DNA of 64,000 nucleotides from Meghimatium bilineatum (lineage: Eukaryota; Mollusca; Gastropoda; Stylommatophora; Philomycidae), in NCBI GenBank assembly GCA_034231615.1, contig CM067322.1, forward strand, positions 67,131,354-67,195,353, given 5' to 3'. Positions 33,285 through 44,698 of this stretch are shown piece by piece. The notes under the pieces were generated by a model. It ran no database searches. It saw nothing but the letters and a program-made list of their open reading frames with translations, and was not told the DNA's origin. Both the position numbers and the translations under genes were made by a program. Each line of letters starts with the position of its first letter. Position 1 is the first letter of the stretch.

Positions 33285-34050
33285 GGACGAATTGAAGCTT
33301 TTAGATGTGGATATATAGAAGGGTAGACATAACTTCATAGAAAGAGAAGAAAACAAATACAGAGGTTCTAACATTTCGTATAAAAAAGAACTATTAAAAG
33401 AAATAAAAATCAAATAAAGTATTGTGGACTATTACACGACATAGTCACAAATGACGGCAGATGTGAAACAGAAGTTAAAAGGAGAATAGGAATAGCTAAA
33501 AGTACCTTCAATGACATGAGGAAAATAGTAACATCTAAACAAATTACAAACAAGTTAAAAATTAGAATTATAAAATGCTATATCTATTATATATTAATGT
33601 ATGGCTCAGAAACATGGACACTAAATAAACAATTAGAAGACAGAATTGATGCCTTTGAGATGTGGGTATATAGAAGAATAGGGAGAACATCATGGACAGA
33701 GAAGAAAGCAAATAAAGAGGTGCTAAAGACAATATGAAGAAAGAATTACTAAGAGAAATAAAGAGTAGAAGAATACAATATTTTGGACACATTAAAAGAC
33801 CTTATTGAAGATCTTACTTGAGGGTAAAGTCGAGGTGAAGTGAGTAAGAGGTAAGTAGAGGTACACATGGGTGAATAACACCACTAGATGTACAAGTGAC
33901 AGTCTAGCAGAGTGCACAATTAAGGCAAGATACAGGAGATATTGAAGGTCCGTTGCAGTCAACCTACGTGTAGAGACGGCAGTTAATAATGAGTTACGAC
34001 GCCTGTGCAGTTGTGCTGTAAAAATTGGTTCAAAGTCATTCATAGCTGGG
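33285..34050 (+). pseudogene. Family D RT C-terminal region, rearranged
   Basis: The first 150 bases (33285-33430) are a decayed copy of the later part of the family (RIEAFRCGYIEG, ELLKEIKI). The sequence then steps back to an earlier part: VTNDGRCETEVKRRIG, TSKQITNKLKIRIIKC, LMYGSETWTLNKQLEDRIDAFEMWVYRRIGRTSW (33450-33735), REIKSRRIQYFGHIKR and a broken SLAECTIKARYRR end. So two overlapping D pieces lie in tandem. The RT palm is absent. Family D lacks an RNase H in all copies seen here. Confidence 0.8.
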
Positions 34051-34104
34051 GACGTTTACATCAGTAACGCTCAAAAATGAAAATGAAAAGTACAGAAAAG
34101 CGCA

Positions 34105-34375
34105 TACTCTCTCATATGTTCATATTGTAACGGCAATATTCTCCTATAAGCTCATACTGTAAACCTCATACTCCTTCATGAGATCATACTGTAAACCTCA
34201 TACTCCTTCATGAGATCATACTGTAAACCTCATACTGTTCCATAAGATCATACTGTAAACCTCATACTGTTCCATAAGATCATACTGTAAACCTTGTACT
34301 CCTCCATAAACTCATGTAAAGCTCGTACTCCTCCATAAATTCATATTTTAACGCTCGTACTGCTACATAAGCGAT
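34105..34375. repeat. Minisatellite, 32-bp unit, about eight diverged copies
   Basis: Units of cctcatactccttcatgag plus atcatactgtaaa. The middle copies are near-identical and the edges diverged (cttgtactcctccataaac). Confidence 0.88.
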
Positions 34376-35308
34376 ACTTCAGATGTCTCTAGGGAGAAAC
34401 ATGACGTCAATATATTGACATATTTCTATTGTGTTTACTGCCCCAATGTCTCTGAATCCTGTACGTGTCATGGCACCGTATACACATATTTTATAGATTA
34501 TTACTGAATTACCGCCACATTTTCTGCTGTATTTCTCATTCTTTTATTATTATATGCGTCAAGTTCGACATTTAAAGTGATATCCAACCTGAAGTTATAC
34601 CCGAAAATAAATGTCCACTATCTTCGTAAAAAAAAAAAAATTACGAATTTCTTTAACCAACACACCTAAAATTAACTCACCAATTGGAAGTCAGCTGACT
34701 TTATGAAACCACGCTTACGTTATGTTTGTTGTCAACATTAAAGGACTGTGTACATAGTGACGTCATTTACGAAAATATCTTTTATATAGAAACAACTACA
34801 ATTTTTTTGCTCATAATCAAGTGTCGGGGGTATTCGCAATAAGCACATCAGTCAAGCTGATGACATAAATCATAGAATGTATATACAGCGTTAATTTCTT
34901 CAACAAAGTAATGTAACACGTCTTATTTTTATTTTAACGCAAAGAAATGGTTTTCCCTTACAATGTTTCAGAGGAGATCTAAAATATATCAATAAAATTG
35001 CATGTTTTTGTCTTCCTTCATGCACTGACAATGTACGAGTAGAAAGTTTTTTTTTAATGTGAGTATGTGTTGATTGTTTCATTGTTCCTAGGTAGTTAAT
35101 GAGTTTGCCTCTCTTTTGGAGAGGCGTGCCCTTTCAACCAGAGGACAAAGTCAAATTAGGTTATATCAGGAAACACTACCATAAAATATTAGAGGTAACA
35201 AAGACTCCATCGATATAACCAATGATCTCAATTCATTGTTCCTATAATATTTTTTTTTACCTTTATCCACTTGACCTGAAATGTCTTATCACAAGATTAT
35301 ACTTCTGT
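34376..35308. other. Unassigned spacer
   Basis: No gene recognised. An A-run lies at 34628-34641. Confidence 0.45.
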
Positions 35309-36105
35309 GCATACTACCTGACAGAAACAACCAGATACTACCTGGCAGAAACAAACACATACGACCTGACAGAAACAACCAGATACTACCTGACAGAAAC
35401 AAACACATACTACCTGACAGAAACAACCAGATACTACCTGACAGAAACAAACACATACTACCTGACAGAAACAACCAGATACTACCTGACAGAAACAAAC
35501 ACATACTACCTGACAGAAACAACCACATACTACCTGACAGAAACAACCACATAGTACCTGGCAGAAACAACCACATAGTACCTGGCAGAAACAAACACAT
35601 ACTACCTGACAGAAACAACCACATACTACCTGACAGAAACAAACACATACTACCTGACAGAAACAACCACATACTACCTGACAGAAACAAACACATACTA
35701 CCTGACAGAAACAACCACATACTACCTGACAGAAACAACCACATACTACCTGACAGAAACAACCACATACTACCTGACAGAAACAAACACATACTACCTG
35801 ACAGAAACAACCACATACTACCTGACAGAAACAACCACATACTACCTGACAGAAACAACCACATACTACCTGACAGAAACAACCACATACTACCTGACAG
35901 AAACAACCAGATACTACCTGACAGAAACAAACACATACTACCTGACAGAAACAACCACATACTACTTGACATAAACAACCACATACTACTTGACATAAAC
36001 AACCACATACTACCTGACAGAAACAACCACATACTACATGACAGAAACAACCACATACTACTTGACATAAACAACCACATACTACCTGACAGAAACAAAC
36101 ATTCT
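35309..36105. repeat. Minisatellite, 24-bp unit, about 33 copies
   Basis: Units actacctgacagaaacaac plus cacat. The first quarter is ordered as a 48-bp dimer alternating accagat and aacacat variants; the rest is mostly monomeric. Since 24 is divisible by three and the unit has no stop in several frames, frames of 270-300 codons are open on both strands (an eight-residue period such as ILPDRNNH). No start context, splice site or signal peptide supports translation. Confidence 0.95.
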
Positions 36106-36204
36106 TTACGTCATTCATCACGGCTAATTCGATTTGTTCATATTAGAAGTTGGGTATGTTTTATGTCGCAGCCAATGAACATCACAGATCAATAAAACCG
36201 GCAC

Positions 36205-36440
36205 TACCACAATCTTAGAATTCATCAAGAGACAACATATCAAATGGTTTCCACGCATCAGAAGTCTACCATCAGACAGCATACCACACACAGCAAGATA
36301 TGTTACACAGATACAGCGAAGGCAGACCTAGAGGCCGACCACGAAAACGATGGAACATTGACATGAAAGAGGCGACAAATTTCACAATGTACTCAGCACA
36401 CAAGGGGGCCGTCTCCAGAAAACTCTTCTACCACTGACGC
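36205..36440 (+). pseudogene. RT C-terminal tail
   Basis: Encodes LEFIKRQHIKWFPRIRSLPSD, then GRPRGRPRKRWNIDMKEAT in another frame. This is the decayed xxIKWFGH ... GRPxKRW tail, closest here to 11215-11670. One frameshift at least. Confidence 0.65.
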
Positions 36441-36734
36441 CAAAAGGGAACAAAGGGTTTCAGCGAATAAAATAAACGGTACGTCGGCCGATGTGGCACG
36501 TTGTAAATGCCCTAATAACCTGGAGAATGACATGCTTATCACTGACTTCCAAGTTACCTTGTATCACACAATCTTTAGAAATAAAATTGATAATGCAATC
36601 TTGGATTTATATCTGTTGATATCATTGTTCACAAAATTTGGGAGTTGATTTAATAAAGCAGAAGCACAAGATTTTCCATGTTTGGTTTTCATATGGATTG
36701 TGATTAATTTCCATTAACAAATATTCTGTACAAT

Positions 36735-37000
36735 ATACAAGTATAATATCTTGTACAGATTACATAGAGAGAGAACATATCAAGTGGTTTGGCCACATTA
36801 TGAGAATGCACCACGAAAAGGTGCCCCTACAAGCATATAACCAAATGAGATCAGGGTACAAAGACAGAGGAAGACCACAGAAAAGATGGATAGAAAACGT
36901 CAGGGACATCCTGTACAGACACGGTCATAACACTGCCGAGGCCACACATCTGGCGAAGAACGCAAGCTCGAGCTCCAATCACCCCTACGCTTAACGGCAA
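36735..37000 (+). pseudogene. RT C-terminal tail
   Basis: Encodes EREHIKWFGHIMRMHHEK, GYKDRGRPQKRWIENVRDIL and a HGHNTAEATHLAKNA end, one of the better-kept RT tails here. A related end lies on the minus strand at 18850-18960 (NAATATHLTLDR). The upstream RT is absent. Confidence 0.75.
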
Positions 37001-37617
37001 GAGTGGATCACAAGCCACGTGGGGAAAGACAATAAACAACACATATTTTTAAAATGTATGTACATTACATGTACTCATACAAATTATAGCACAGTTTCAT
37101 GTACTATCTGCAGAGAATGTTCTGTTGCGAACCCTTAATCAGACCAACAGATCAACAACTTGTGAATATTCTATGATTAATTCCACTTTAAAGAAACTTA
37201 ATTTATCTCTGGTAGTAATTCATAAAATATATAGACCTGGTAATCTTCTGTTATTTCAAGCTTTGCTGCAGTCGTCAAACTTAAGTGCCAGTACTGCAAA
37301 ATATTACCCATATGCATAGTCAACATGCAGTATACTGTAACAAGACTGTCGCCAGTGTTTCGTTAATTCTGTCCTGACTAGGGACAGTCAAGCAAGCGGG
37401 CAGCAGCTTGTTCATGAGTCGTACTGAAACAAAGCACAGCCAGCAGAGCACAGCGGCTGTGTATAAAGCACTTTTATGCTGGGAAGAACTATTGACCGTC
37501 GCTACTTCACAACAACATAAAATGGTTGTGTTCATCATTCTTACATCTTAGTGATTTGAAATGTGCAAACCTGAAAGAACAAATAGACTGAACATTATAT
37601 GAAAATAATGTTTATGT
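37001..37617. other. Unassigned spacer
   Basis: No gene supported. Confidence 0.45.
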
Positions 37618-37755
37618 TTCTGCGTCCGCCCATATATTCCAGCAGTGTGGAGAAGGAAAAGGATGTGTCGTGGTTTACAACTTATCTGGGATATCTGCCC
37701 TTTTTTTTTTGGTTACGGTACATCAGCCTACATGAGCTTGGTATGGTTGTGCCAA
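37618..37755 (-). mobile_element. SINE1, degraded
   Basis: Weak but ordered matches: ttctgcgtccg, gtgtcgtggtttacaac and gggatatctgccctt, with a T-run insertion. Confidence 0.5.
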
Positions 37756-38229
37756 GTAGAGGCACATTGATCTAACGGTTGATGTAATCAATCTCACACC
37801 CAAAACTTATTAGCCTCATGTTACGATATCGCGGGGATCTCTGTGACGTAGCGGTCAGGGCTGAGGTTATGATTTCAGTAAAGAGAAGGTTTTACATAAA
37901 AACAAAAGTCAGCAGTTTTCGTGTATAATATTCTGTGTTTTTAATGACAAATGTGATGACCTTCTTGCGAATAATCTACAAGGGAGGGATTTCCCTCACC
38001 TTGTGGCTAAATTCCATTCCTACTACATAAAGGGATCTCTGATTTCATAGAGATGAAACCCCAAAGCCTCCCCTTGTGTAAGGGCTTAGTCAGAATAACG
38101 GGGAATTATCGTTTGATGCTATGTAGTTATGTAATATTAGTCGCACTTGCAGCTGGCAGCTTATGGACTTAGCATGTATGAAATACCCGAATACAATGAA
38201 GTTAATCATCTACGCCATTTCAACCTTGT
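37756..38229. other. Unassigned spacer with a weak tRNA-like stretch
   Basis: tgacgtagcggtcagggctg at 37849 vaguely recalls an A-box region, but no B box follows. Confidence 0.35.
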
Positions 38230-38520
38230 TTTATTTATCTTACGGCATGCACTGTAGACAACAGTGGTACCGTACTTTGCTCCTCGGACATGATGCTTTG
38301 AAACAAAAACACGCTAGAAGAAAGGCAAGCATTGATCAATGTCCTACAAACTCCGTGCACACATGCTCAAACTGCAGTAGAAAATTCCAGGCACACATAG
38401 GACTTATAAGTCACAGCCGCGTACATTATCATCTTCATTATTATCCACTTGCGCTGGATAATGATCGTCGATTACAACGGAGGAGCAATATACTTAACTC
38501 CCTTTTGTGTACTTAGCATA
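38230..38520 (+). pseudogene. Retrotransposon RT C-terminus with C2H2 finger
   Basis: Encodes ARRKASIDQCPTNSVHTCSN followed by CSRKFQAHIGLISHSRVH. Cys-x2-Cys ... His-x3-5-His with the IGLISHxRxH core is typical of the very end of endonuclease/RT proteins in lophotrochozoan and other animal genomes. It follows a conserved region rich in Lys and Arg. No upstream RT remains. This is not a zinc-finger transcription factor: there is one finger, in element-tail context. Confidence 0.75.
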
Positions 38521-38529
38521 ACATTAGTG

Positions 38530-38680
38530 CCGACAAATAAAACATCGCAGATGGTAATACAGATAGACTGAACACTGCAAGCAATAATGAACACAAATGC
38601 GAAACATTGCACTTTGTACATATATCGTCGAATTGCATATACTTTAAATAGGTTGAACATTGTACATGGCTGCTTCATCG
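38530..38680. repeat. Degenerate short repeat (gaacattg motif)
   Basis: Irregular copies of agatagactgaacactg and ggttgaacattgtacatgg. The same motif recurs at 37580 and 48480-48665. Confidence 0.45.
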
Positions 38681-39129
38681 AGATGGATGGAGTACATATG
38701 GAGAAACCATTACAATAAAGTCAATTCTTTACGCCTTCACAATTTTCGATATATATATATATATATATAATGTTTCTGTGTTACTTCAGTGGTTGGGGAA
38801 AAAAAGCAGCCAGCTCAACCATTTTTGCTGATCCGCTATGCTGATTTAAAATTAGTAGAAATACTGATTAAATGAATAACATAATATAGAAGTGTCGAGG
38901 ATTGCCTTATTAGACCTAACTGGTCCTCATAGTAATGGCACGTACTAACGTTACATTTTTATGGTTCTGAAGGAATGTACATACATGTGCAGTGTATGGA
39001 TGTTGTTGTATGTGGATGTTGTTGTATGTGAGTCGATGCACCGCTCCATATTCATAGTAGATTCAGAATATACACGTTCGAATTCTTGACTAAACTCGCA
39101 TCCTATTTAGGGTCCAATATGGAACAAAT

Positions 39130-39370
39130 TATTGCTTGCTGTTGCGAGGCCAATAGGTGCTAGCTGAAGAGACCTGGTTCAAATTCCGTTTGATTACCTA
39201 TTATTATTTTCTATAAGTACTGGCCCCTGAGCTCAGATGATACTTGTATAAATGAGTGCTATAAATAGGAAGAATCGAGAAGTTATAGAAAAACATCAAA
39301 GACAGTAGATGGGATTTGAACCATGTTCATTTATCTGGCACCTATTTCAATCGCAACTTGAGTTAACAAG
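39130..39370. repeat. Inverted pair of tRNA-like segments
   Basis: Plus strand 39140-39185 has a caataggtgctagctg stretch and a B-box-like GGTTCAAATTC. Minus strand 39365-39305 has aataggtgccag and a B-box-like GGTTCAAATCC. They face each other across about 120 bases. Possibly two SINE heads in inverted orientation. Confidence 0.4.
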
Positions 39371-39670
39371 TCACGTCGCATCTGTAAAAAAAAAAACGAT
39401 GCGATTTTAGTCAAGATTTTCAATGTGTATATTCTTAAGTTACTATGAATACAGAACCGAGATCGAAAGACATACAAAAACAATACACACACACAACAAC
39501 GCGCGCGCACGCACGCACACTGCATATGTATGTACATTGCTCCAGGATCACAAATATGTAACATCATTATGTGCCATAAGGCCTCAGTACTACAATGACC
39601 AATTATGTCTATTTGTAAAAATAAATAACACATAAGCAGAAAGAACGTTGCTGCAAATGTATCGTTATAT

Positions 39671-40075
39671 CTATTTATTTTCCTTTCTCTGATTTTCCTG
39701 TAAGGCGTCGTAGAATTGAATAACAATCGGTTTTCCAGCTATTGCACGTTCGCTCGCTTGACATGCAGTAACATTATGACGTCTTAGAATCTTGGTAACT
39801 CCTTCAATGCACCTTCTTCTTGGTCTTCCTCTGCATTTTGTTGTTTCCATTTTCATGCTGCATGTTCTTGCAGCTGGCCATAAAGGTTTCACTTTCATTA
39901 AGTGGTTGAACCATTTCAGCCTCTGTTTTTAAATACATTTGACCGCAGACGTTGTTCCAACAGTTCTTGCAATCTCTTTTTTCCTCGCATGATCTCTTCT
40001 TGTTCTGTTCACTGCTTTTAATAGACATCTCATTTCACGCGTAGTAAGCTTTCTCTTTTGTTCTTTAATTAGTGT
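39671..40075 (-). pseudogene. RT C-terminal tail
   Basis: Minus-strand blocks: LTTREMRCLLKAVNRTRRD-like start, QRLKWFNHLMKVKPL, KCRGRPRRRCIEGVTKIL and ASERAIAGKP. This is the thumb-to-tail order with at least one frameshift. Confidence 0.75.
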
Positions 40076-40119
40076 CCCTTAGATTGTGTTATACTATTGT
40101 TATTCTTTTAAATGATATA

Positions 40120-40855
40120 AAGGGATTGGAACAACTAATCAAGAACACAAAGAAATTTAGCGAAGCAAAAAACTTTTGTATTTAAACACACAAAAAACAA
40201 ACATTATATCAACAGGTATAACAACACAACAACCAAAATCAGAATAGACAATACCGAATAGAATGTGTGGATGGATTTGAATACTTAGGAGCAAACATCA
40301 ACGGTGCAGGAGATTGCATGACAGAAATAAGGAAGAGATTGGCAATGGCATATTGCAAAATAACACGGTTGAAAAACATATGGAAAAACAACAAAATAGA
40401 AACGAAAGTGCTAATGTTACGAACTTTTATTTTTCCGGTTGCAAAATACGGCTGTGAAACATGGACTCAAGTAAAACAGCGGCAAAGAATATCAACGCCT
40501 TCGAGCTGAAATGCGACAGAAATATACTTAGAATATCATGGAAGGATAATATCAGAAACTAAGATATTATAAACACATTGAAGATTCCAGAGTGTTATTT
40601 ACTAAACACAATGACAAAAATAAAACTACACCTGTTTGGTCATATAAAGAGACACAAATGTTTAGAAAGTCAAATAATGGAGTGAAGAGTACATGGGTAA
40701 AAGGAGAAAGGGCAGACCAAGAAGACGATGGACTGACGACATTAAAGATAACATGAATACATCGCTAGAAAATTAAATACACATCGCCCAAGACAGAGAG
40801 AGGTTCAAAAAGTTCATTGGGAATAGAACGTTCTGGAAGGAATACATCACATGAC
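40120..40855 (+). pseudogene. RT C-terminal half
   Basis: Encodes CVDGFEYLGANINGAGDCMTE, RKRLAMAYCKITRLKNIWKN, KVLMLRTFIFPVAKYGCETW, then frame-broken ISWKDNISETKI and a GRPRRRWTDDIKDNM-like end near 40730. It represents the post-palm RT region of a distinct family (GxxI ... DCxxEIRKRLA). The palm YADD is missing. Confidence 0.8.
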
Positions 40856-40925
40856 TATTGTTATATAGTTTTGCAGCAGTCTTACCCATTATAGATTTTC
40901 GTCTTTAGATGTAACATTGGTAAAT

Positions 40926-41706
40926 TCTTCTTCTTCTTTCGTTCACTTGAAACATGTCTATATCTGTAATTCTGTCTCCTTAATAAAACTCACTGTCTTT
41001 TGTAGTTCATACAGTGTCCCATAGAGCTTTGATTCCAGTGTTGTTTCCTCTGGCCAATATGTCTGCCTCAGCGGTTCATGCTCAGAACACTCTTGAAGTA
41101 TATGTTTGGCACGCTGTGCTGCCTGTACACATGGCCGTGTTGCCAATCTTGAACTTTGTATACATGTGACTGCGGAGTCGGTTGTGTCCTGTTCTGAGAC
41201 GTAGAATTATAACTTGTTCTGATCTGTTCATATTGTGATAGTCATCTTGTGTTGGTGTTTGTGGCTTTCTTATTGACTTTATCATCTGTTTTTTCTGATG
41301 GTAGGTGATTGGTATATCTGGTTGGTCTTCAGCAGCACCTTCCTTAGCCAGTTGGTCTGCTTTTTCATTTCCTGGTATTCCACAGTGAGAGGGTATCCAC
41401 TGCATGGTTACCCTATACTGGTAAGACAATTCGCTAAGTAGTTTTTTTAAGTCTGTTAGTTTTCCAGACTGGAGAGCTTGAAGCACTGACCTTGCATCTG
41501 TCAGGAATACCACAGGCTGTAGGTCAGAGTTGGAGTTCAGCAGTTTTTTAGCTGCCACACTAATTGCCTGGATTTCTGCATCATAATTATTGCAGAATTT
41601 TCCTGTCGGTGTTCTGATTGTATCTCTAGGCTTGTGTGGATATTCTATATATACACCTGCACCTCCATTCCTCACAGCATTCTGTGCTGACCCATCTGTG
41701 TACACT
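40926..41706 (-). mobile_element. Family C non-LTR retrotransposon copy 1 (RNase H), with TSD
   Basis: 781 bp flanked by the exact 12-bp repeat ACATTGGTAAAT (40914-40925 and 41707-41718). The minus strand starts directly at YTDGSAQNA (RNase H Asp 1) and runs open for 207 codons: YDAEIQAISVAAK (Glu), VVFLTDARSVLQALQ (Asp), QWIPSHCGIPGNEKADQLAK (Asp). Then comes RTGHNRLRSHM and, after a small frame change near 41130, the AAQRAKHILQECSEH zinc-like block. All four acidic residues are intact. A (GAA)n 3' tail abuts the left TSD. The 5' truncation removes endonuclease and RT. Confidence 0.92.
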
Positions 41707-41718
41707 ACATTGGTAAAT

Positions 41719-42139
41719 GAATAATATACACAGAATCATCGAGAAATCATGATAGTACTTAAGTAAAACACAAGGTCACTCAGCATTACAATTAACGAGC
41801 AGACTATCAAAACTATATGGTATGGGAACGAAAACAATACAAACAACAGTTTACAAGAAAATTTCAACATCAATGTCTTATTCAAGAAAATGAAAGACAA
41901 ACAGTAAAAAATAGTGGCACTAACATGAAAGCATTAGACGGCAGGCATTTAAATAGCAGAGACATCCAAGGTAGCAATGACGTACGTATACACAAGTTGT
42001 CATAGAGACGCTCATTAAATAGATATGGGGAATGAGAACGAAATAAAACAACTATGAATGAAAACAATATGAACAACAACAATGGTCCACCCAAAATCTA
42101 AATAAATGAATGACCAGTATTAAGACCAAATGACTTAAG
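41719..42139. other. Unassigned spacer
   Basis: No feature recognised. Confidence 0.45.
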
Positions 42140-42660
42140 GATATCAAACAACAATATATAGTGATATTTAAGGGTGCATCTAGCTCTATCGTCACTGGTG
42201 CATGATCTTAACGCAGTGACCTGAATAACACTGGTACCACGATAATAAGCGACATAGCAATGTATCGCAACAAGAGTTGGTGTTCTGTGGTTAATGGTAT
42301 GCAGATGTCGGCAGAAACGGACACTTAGTCGTTTGCCTATTCACCTATATATTTCTGGTCACATCGTTTACAAAAGATAAAGTAAATGATGTTACGGAAT
42401 TCACATATGAAAGCATAGTCAGTGGTGAAAGTTGCCTTAGGAAATGAAATAGGATTTGCGCCACATTGGAACATGTATAGCAACGCCGGAGTATGCATCG
42501 AACTTTGCTTAAATGGTCTGAAACATTAGCTCTGAGGTGGTTGTGGACCATTATGTTATGATTTTTGTCAAGTCTATAGACAATAAGAGGACAGTCTTGA
42601 AAGATGGAAGAGATTGAAAGATGAAAGTCTTGAAGATGTACCAGAACAGTGTTGAAAGAT
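42140..42660 (-). pseudogene. Penelope-like element GIY-YIG region, degraded
   Basis: Base-level similarity along 500 bp to the minus-strand PLE at 61757-62607. Translation retains YRLDKNHNIMVHNHLRANVSD and RCILRRCYTCSNVA (the Cys-rich finger before the nuclease). The GIY-YIG core itself is frameshifted. Known PLEs encode RT plus a GIY-YIG endonuclease. Only the latter part remains here. Confidence 0.75.
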
Positions 42661-42921
42661 GGCAAGAGTTAAGAATCAGACTGGAGAAGGGAATAATGTT
42701 TAAACGGGGTTCTATTGACAGTATAGTAAAGGGGAAGACATTGAGGACAAGTTTAACTCCATCAGAAGAGGAAGTACCATAAGTATTAGTCAAGGTATTA
42801 TCATGTTGTGAGAATTTATGGATACGAAGCCAAGTCAATAAAATTACACTGTCAAGGTATGAGCGTCTACGAATGAAATTAGTTATCTAATACGATGTAT
42901 CACGAGTCATCATCATCACTA

Positions 42922-44033
42922 CAAAAAAGTTTCGGTGTATGCCAAGTCATCCAATGAAGGAAAGATTCCAAAATCTAGCAATGGGGCGACTGAAAAGAAG
43001 CAGCTTTATCCACCAAGCTAAACGACTCCGTAGACAACTTACAGACCTACCTGAAGTTGACAGCCCCTTAAGGTCTGTACCAGAACAAACCCCCTTGGAG
43101 TGAAAGGCATGGAATGTCAATATACATTCAGATCCATGTGAAAGGAATACTAAGCGAAGACGAACAGAACAATGTGCAGTGAAGGACAGTCACCCTCTGT
43201 TTCCTGGATGAGGAATATCCACAAGATATATGGGTCAGAGTATACACAGATGGGTCAGCACAGAATGCAGTGAGCAATGGAGGTGCAGGTGTGTACATGG
43301 AATATCCACACAATCCTAGAGATACGATCAGAACACCATCAGGGACATTCTTCAACAATTATGATGCAGAAATCCAGGCAATTAGTGTGGCAACTAAAAA
43401 ACTGCTGAACTCCAACTATGGTCTACAGCCGGTGGTATTCCCAACATATGCAAGGTCAGTGCTTCAAGCTCTCCAGTCTGGAAAACTAACAGACTTGCAA
43501 AAACTACTTAATGAATTGTCTTACCAGTATAGGGTAACCATGCAGTATATACCCTCTCACTGTGGAATACCAGGAAATGAAAAAAAAACACCAACTGGCT
43601 AAGGAAGGTGCTGCCGAATACCAACCAGATATACCAATCACCTACCATCAGAAAAAACAGATTATCAAGTCAATAAGAAAGCCACAAACACGAACACAAG
43701 ATGACTATCACATTATGAACAGATCAGAACAAGTAATAATTCTACGCCTCAGAATAGGACACAACCGACTCCGCAGTCACATGTATACAAAGTTCAAGAT
43801 TGGCAACACTGCCAAGTGTACATGTGGACAAGCAGCACAGAGTGCCAAACATATACTTCAAGAATGTTCTGAGCATGAAACTCTGAGGCAGACATATTGG
43901 CCAGAGGAAACAACACTGGAATCAAAGCTCTATGGGACACTGTATGAACTACAAAAGACAGTGAGTTTTATTCAGGAGACAGAATTACAGATATAGACAT
44001 GTTTCAAGTGAACGAAAGAAGAAGAAGAAGAAA
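42922..44033 (+). mobile_element. Family C non-LTR retrotransposon copy 2, with TSD
   Basis: 1112 bp flanked by the exact 10-bp repeat ATCATCACTA (42912-42921 and 44034-44043). It extends about 310 bases further 5' than copy 1, into a frame-broken region upstream of RNase H. Blocks: VYTDGSAQN (43237, in a shifted frame), YDAEIQAISVATK, VVFPTYARSV (catalytic Asp region FLTDARS changed to FPTYARS), GIPGNEKK with a frameshift at an A-run (43580), RIGHNRLRSHM and CTCGQAAQSAKHILQECSEH. It ends in (GAA)n. It has lost one RNase H Asp, unlike copy 1. Confidence 0.92.
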
Positions 44034-44215
44034 TCATCACTATATAAGCGATGAAGACGAAGAAGATTGACGAGTTACAGCAAGCAGGTGGATGACAAGA
44101 AGTGAAAATCAAAAAACGATGTGCATCAGTAGGTTTGTAGCACACAGATGTGCTAGGGTAAGAGGGATGATTTGTGACACTTATATCAAGATAGTTGACA
44201 AAGGCAGTCCCAACG

Positions 44216-44283
<68 letters not shown>

Positions 44284-44698
44284 AGAGATGTGATGTAAGC
44301 AGCACACACAAAAAACGAATTTTTCTGGGTAATAAGCCTTCCACACGTGCATTGAATAGCAGGGTTAAAATCTTTGAAAAAGCTCATTAAACGGACAATT
44401 TCGCATCAGGAATGTCAATAATACCTACACCATCATCAATGTATGCATGGAAAATAAATGTAAAAGGGCCTCCTTCTATTGGTCTCCCAAACTTGATGTT
44501 TCAAATGTCTCATATAATGGCAATCATAAATAGACCCCGCCTTAGTACCCATATCAACACTGATATAATCAAACAAATGACCATCGTATTCAAAGTCAGT
44601 ACACGTACAGTCTCCATATTAGGCCACATTTTCCCTACATTCAATAGAAACATATTTCATTGATGTCGTGCGTATATCTTTATATCTCATCATCATCG
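44034..44698. other. Spacer with GA microsatellite
   Basis: A (GA)n run lies at about 44221-44280. Otherwise no feature recognised. Confidence 0.6.

Noticed and set aside
35281-36195. Repeat protein genes of 269-304 codons
   Set aside because: Product of the stop-free 24-bp satellite in several frames on both strands; no gene structure around it.
38230-38520. Zinc-finger transcription factor
   Set aside because: A single finger with the IGLISH core at the end of a Lys/Arg-rich stretch is the usual C-terminus of animal endonuclease/RT proteins.
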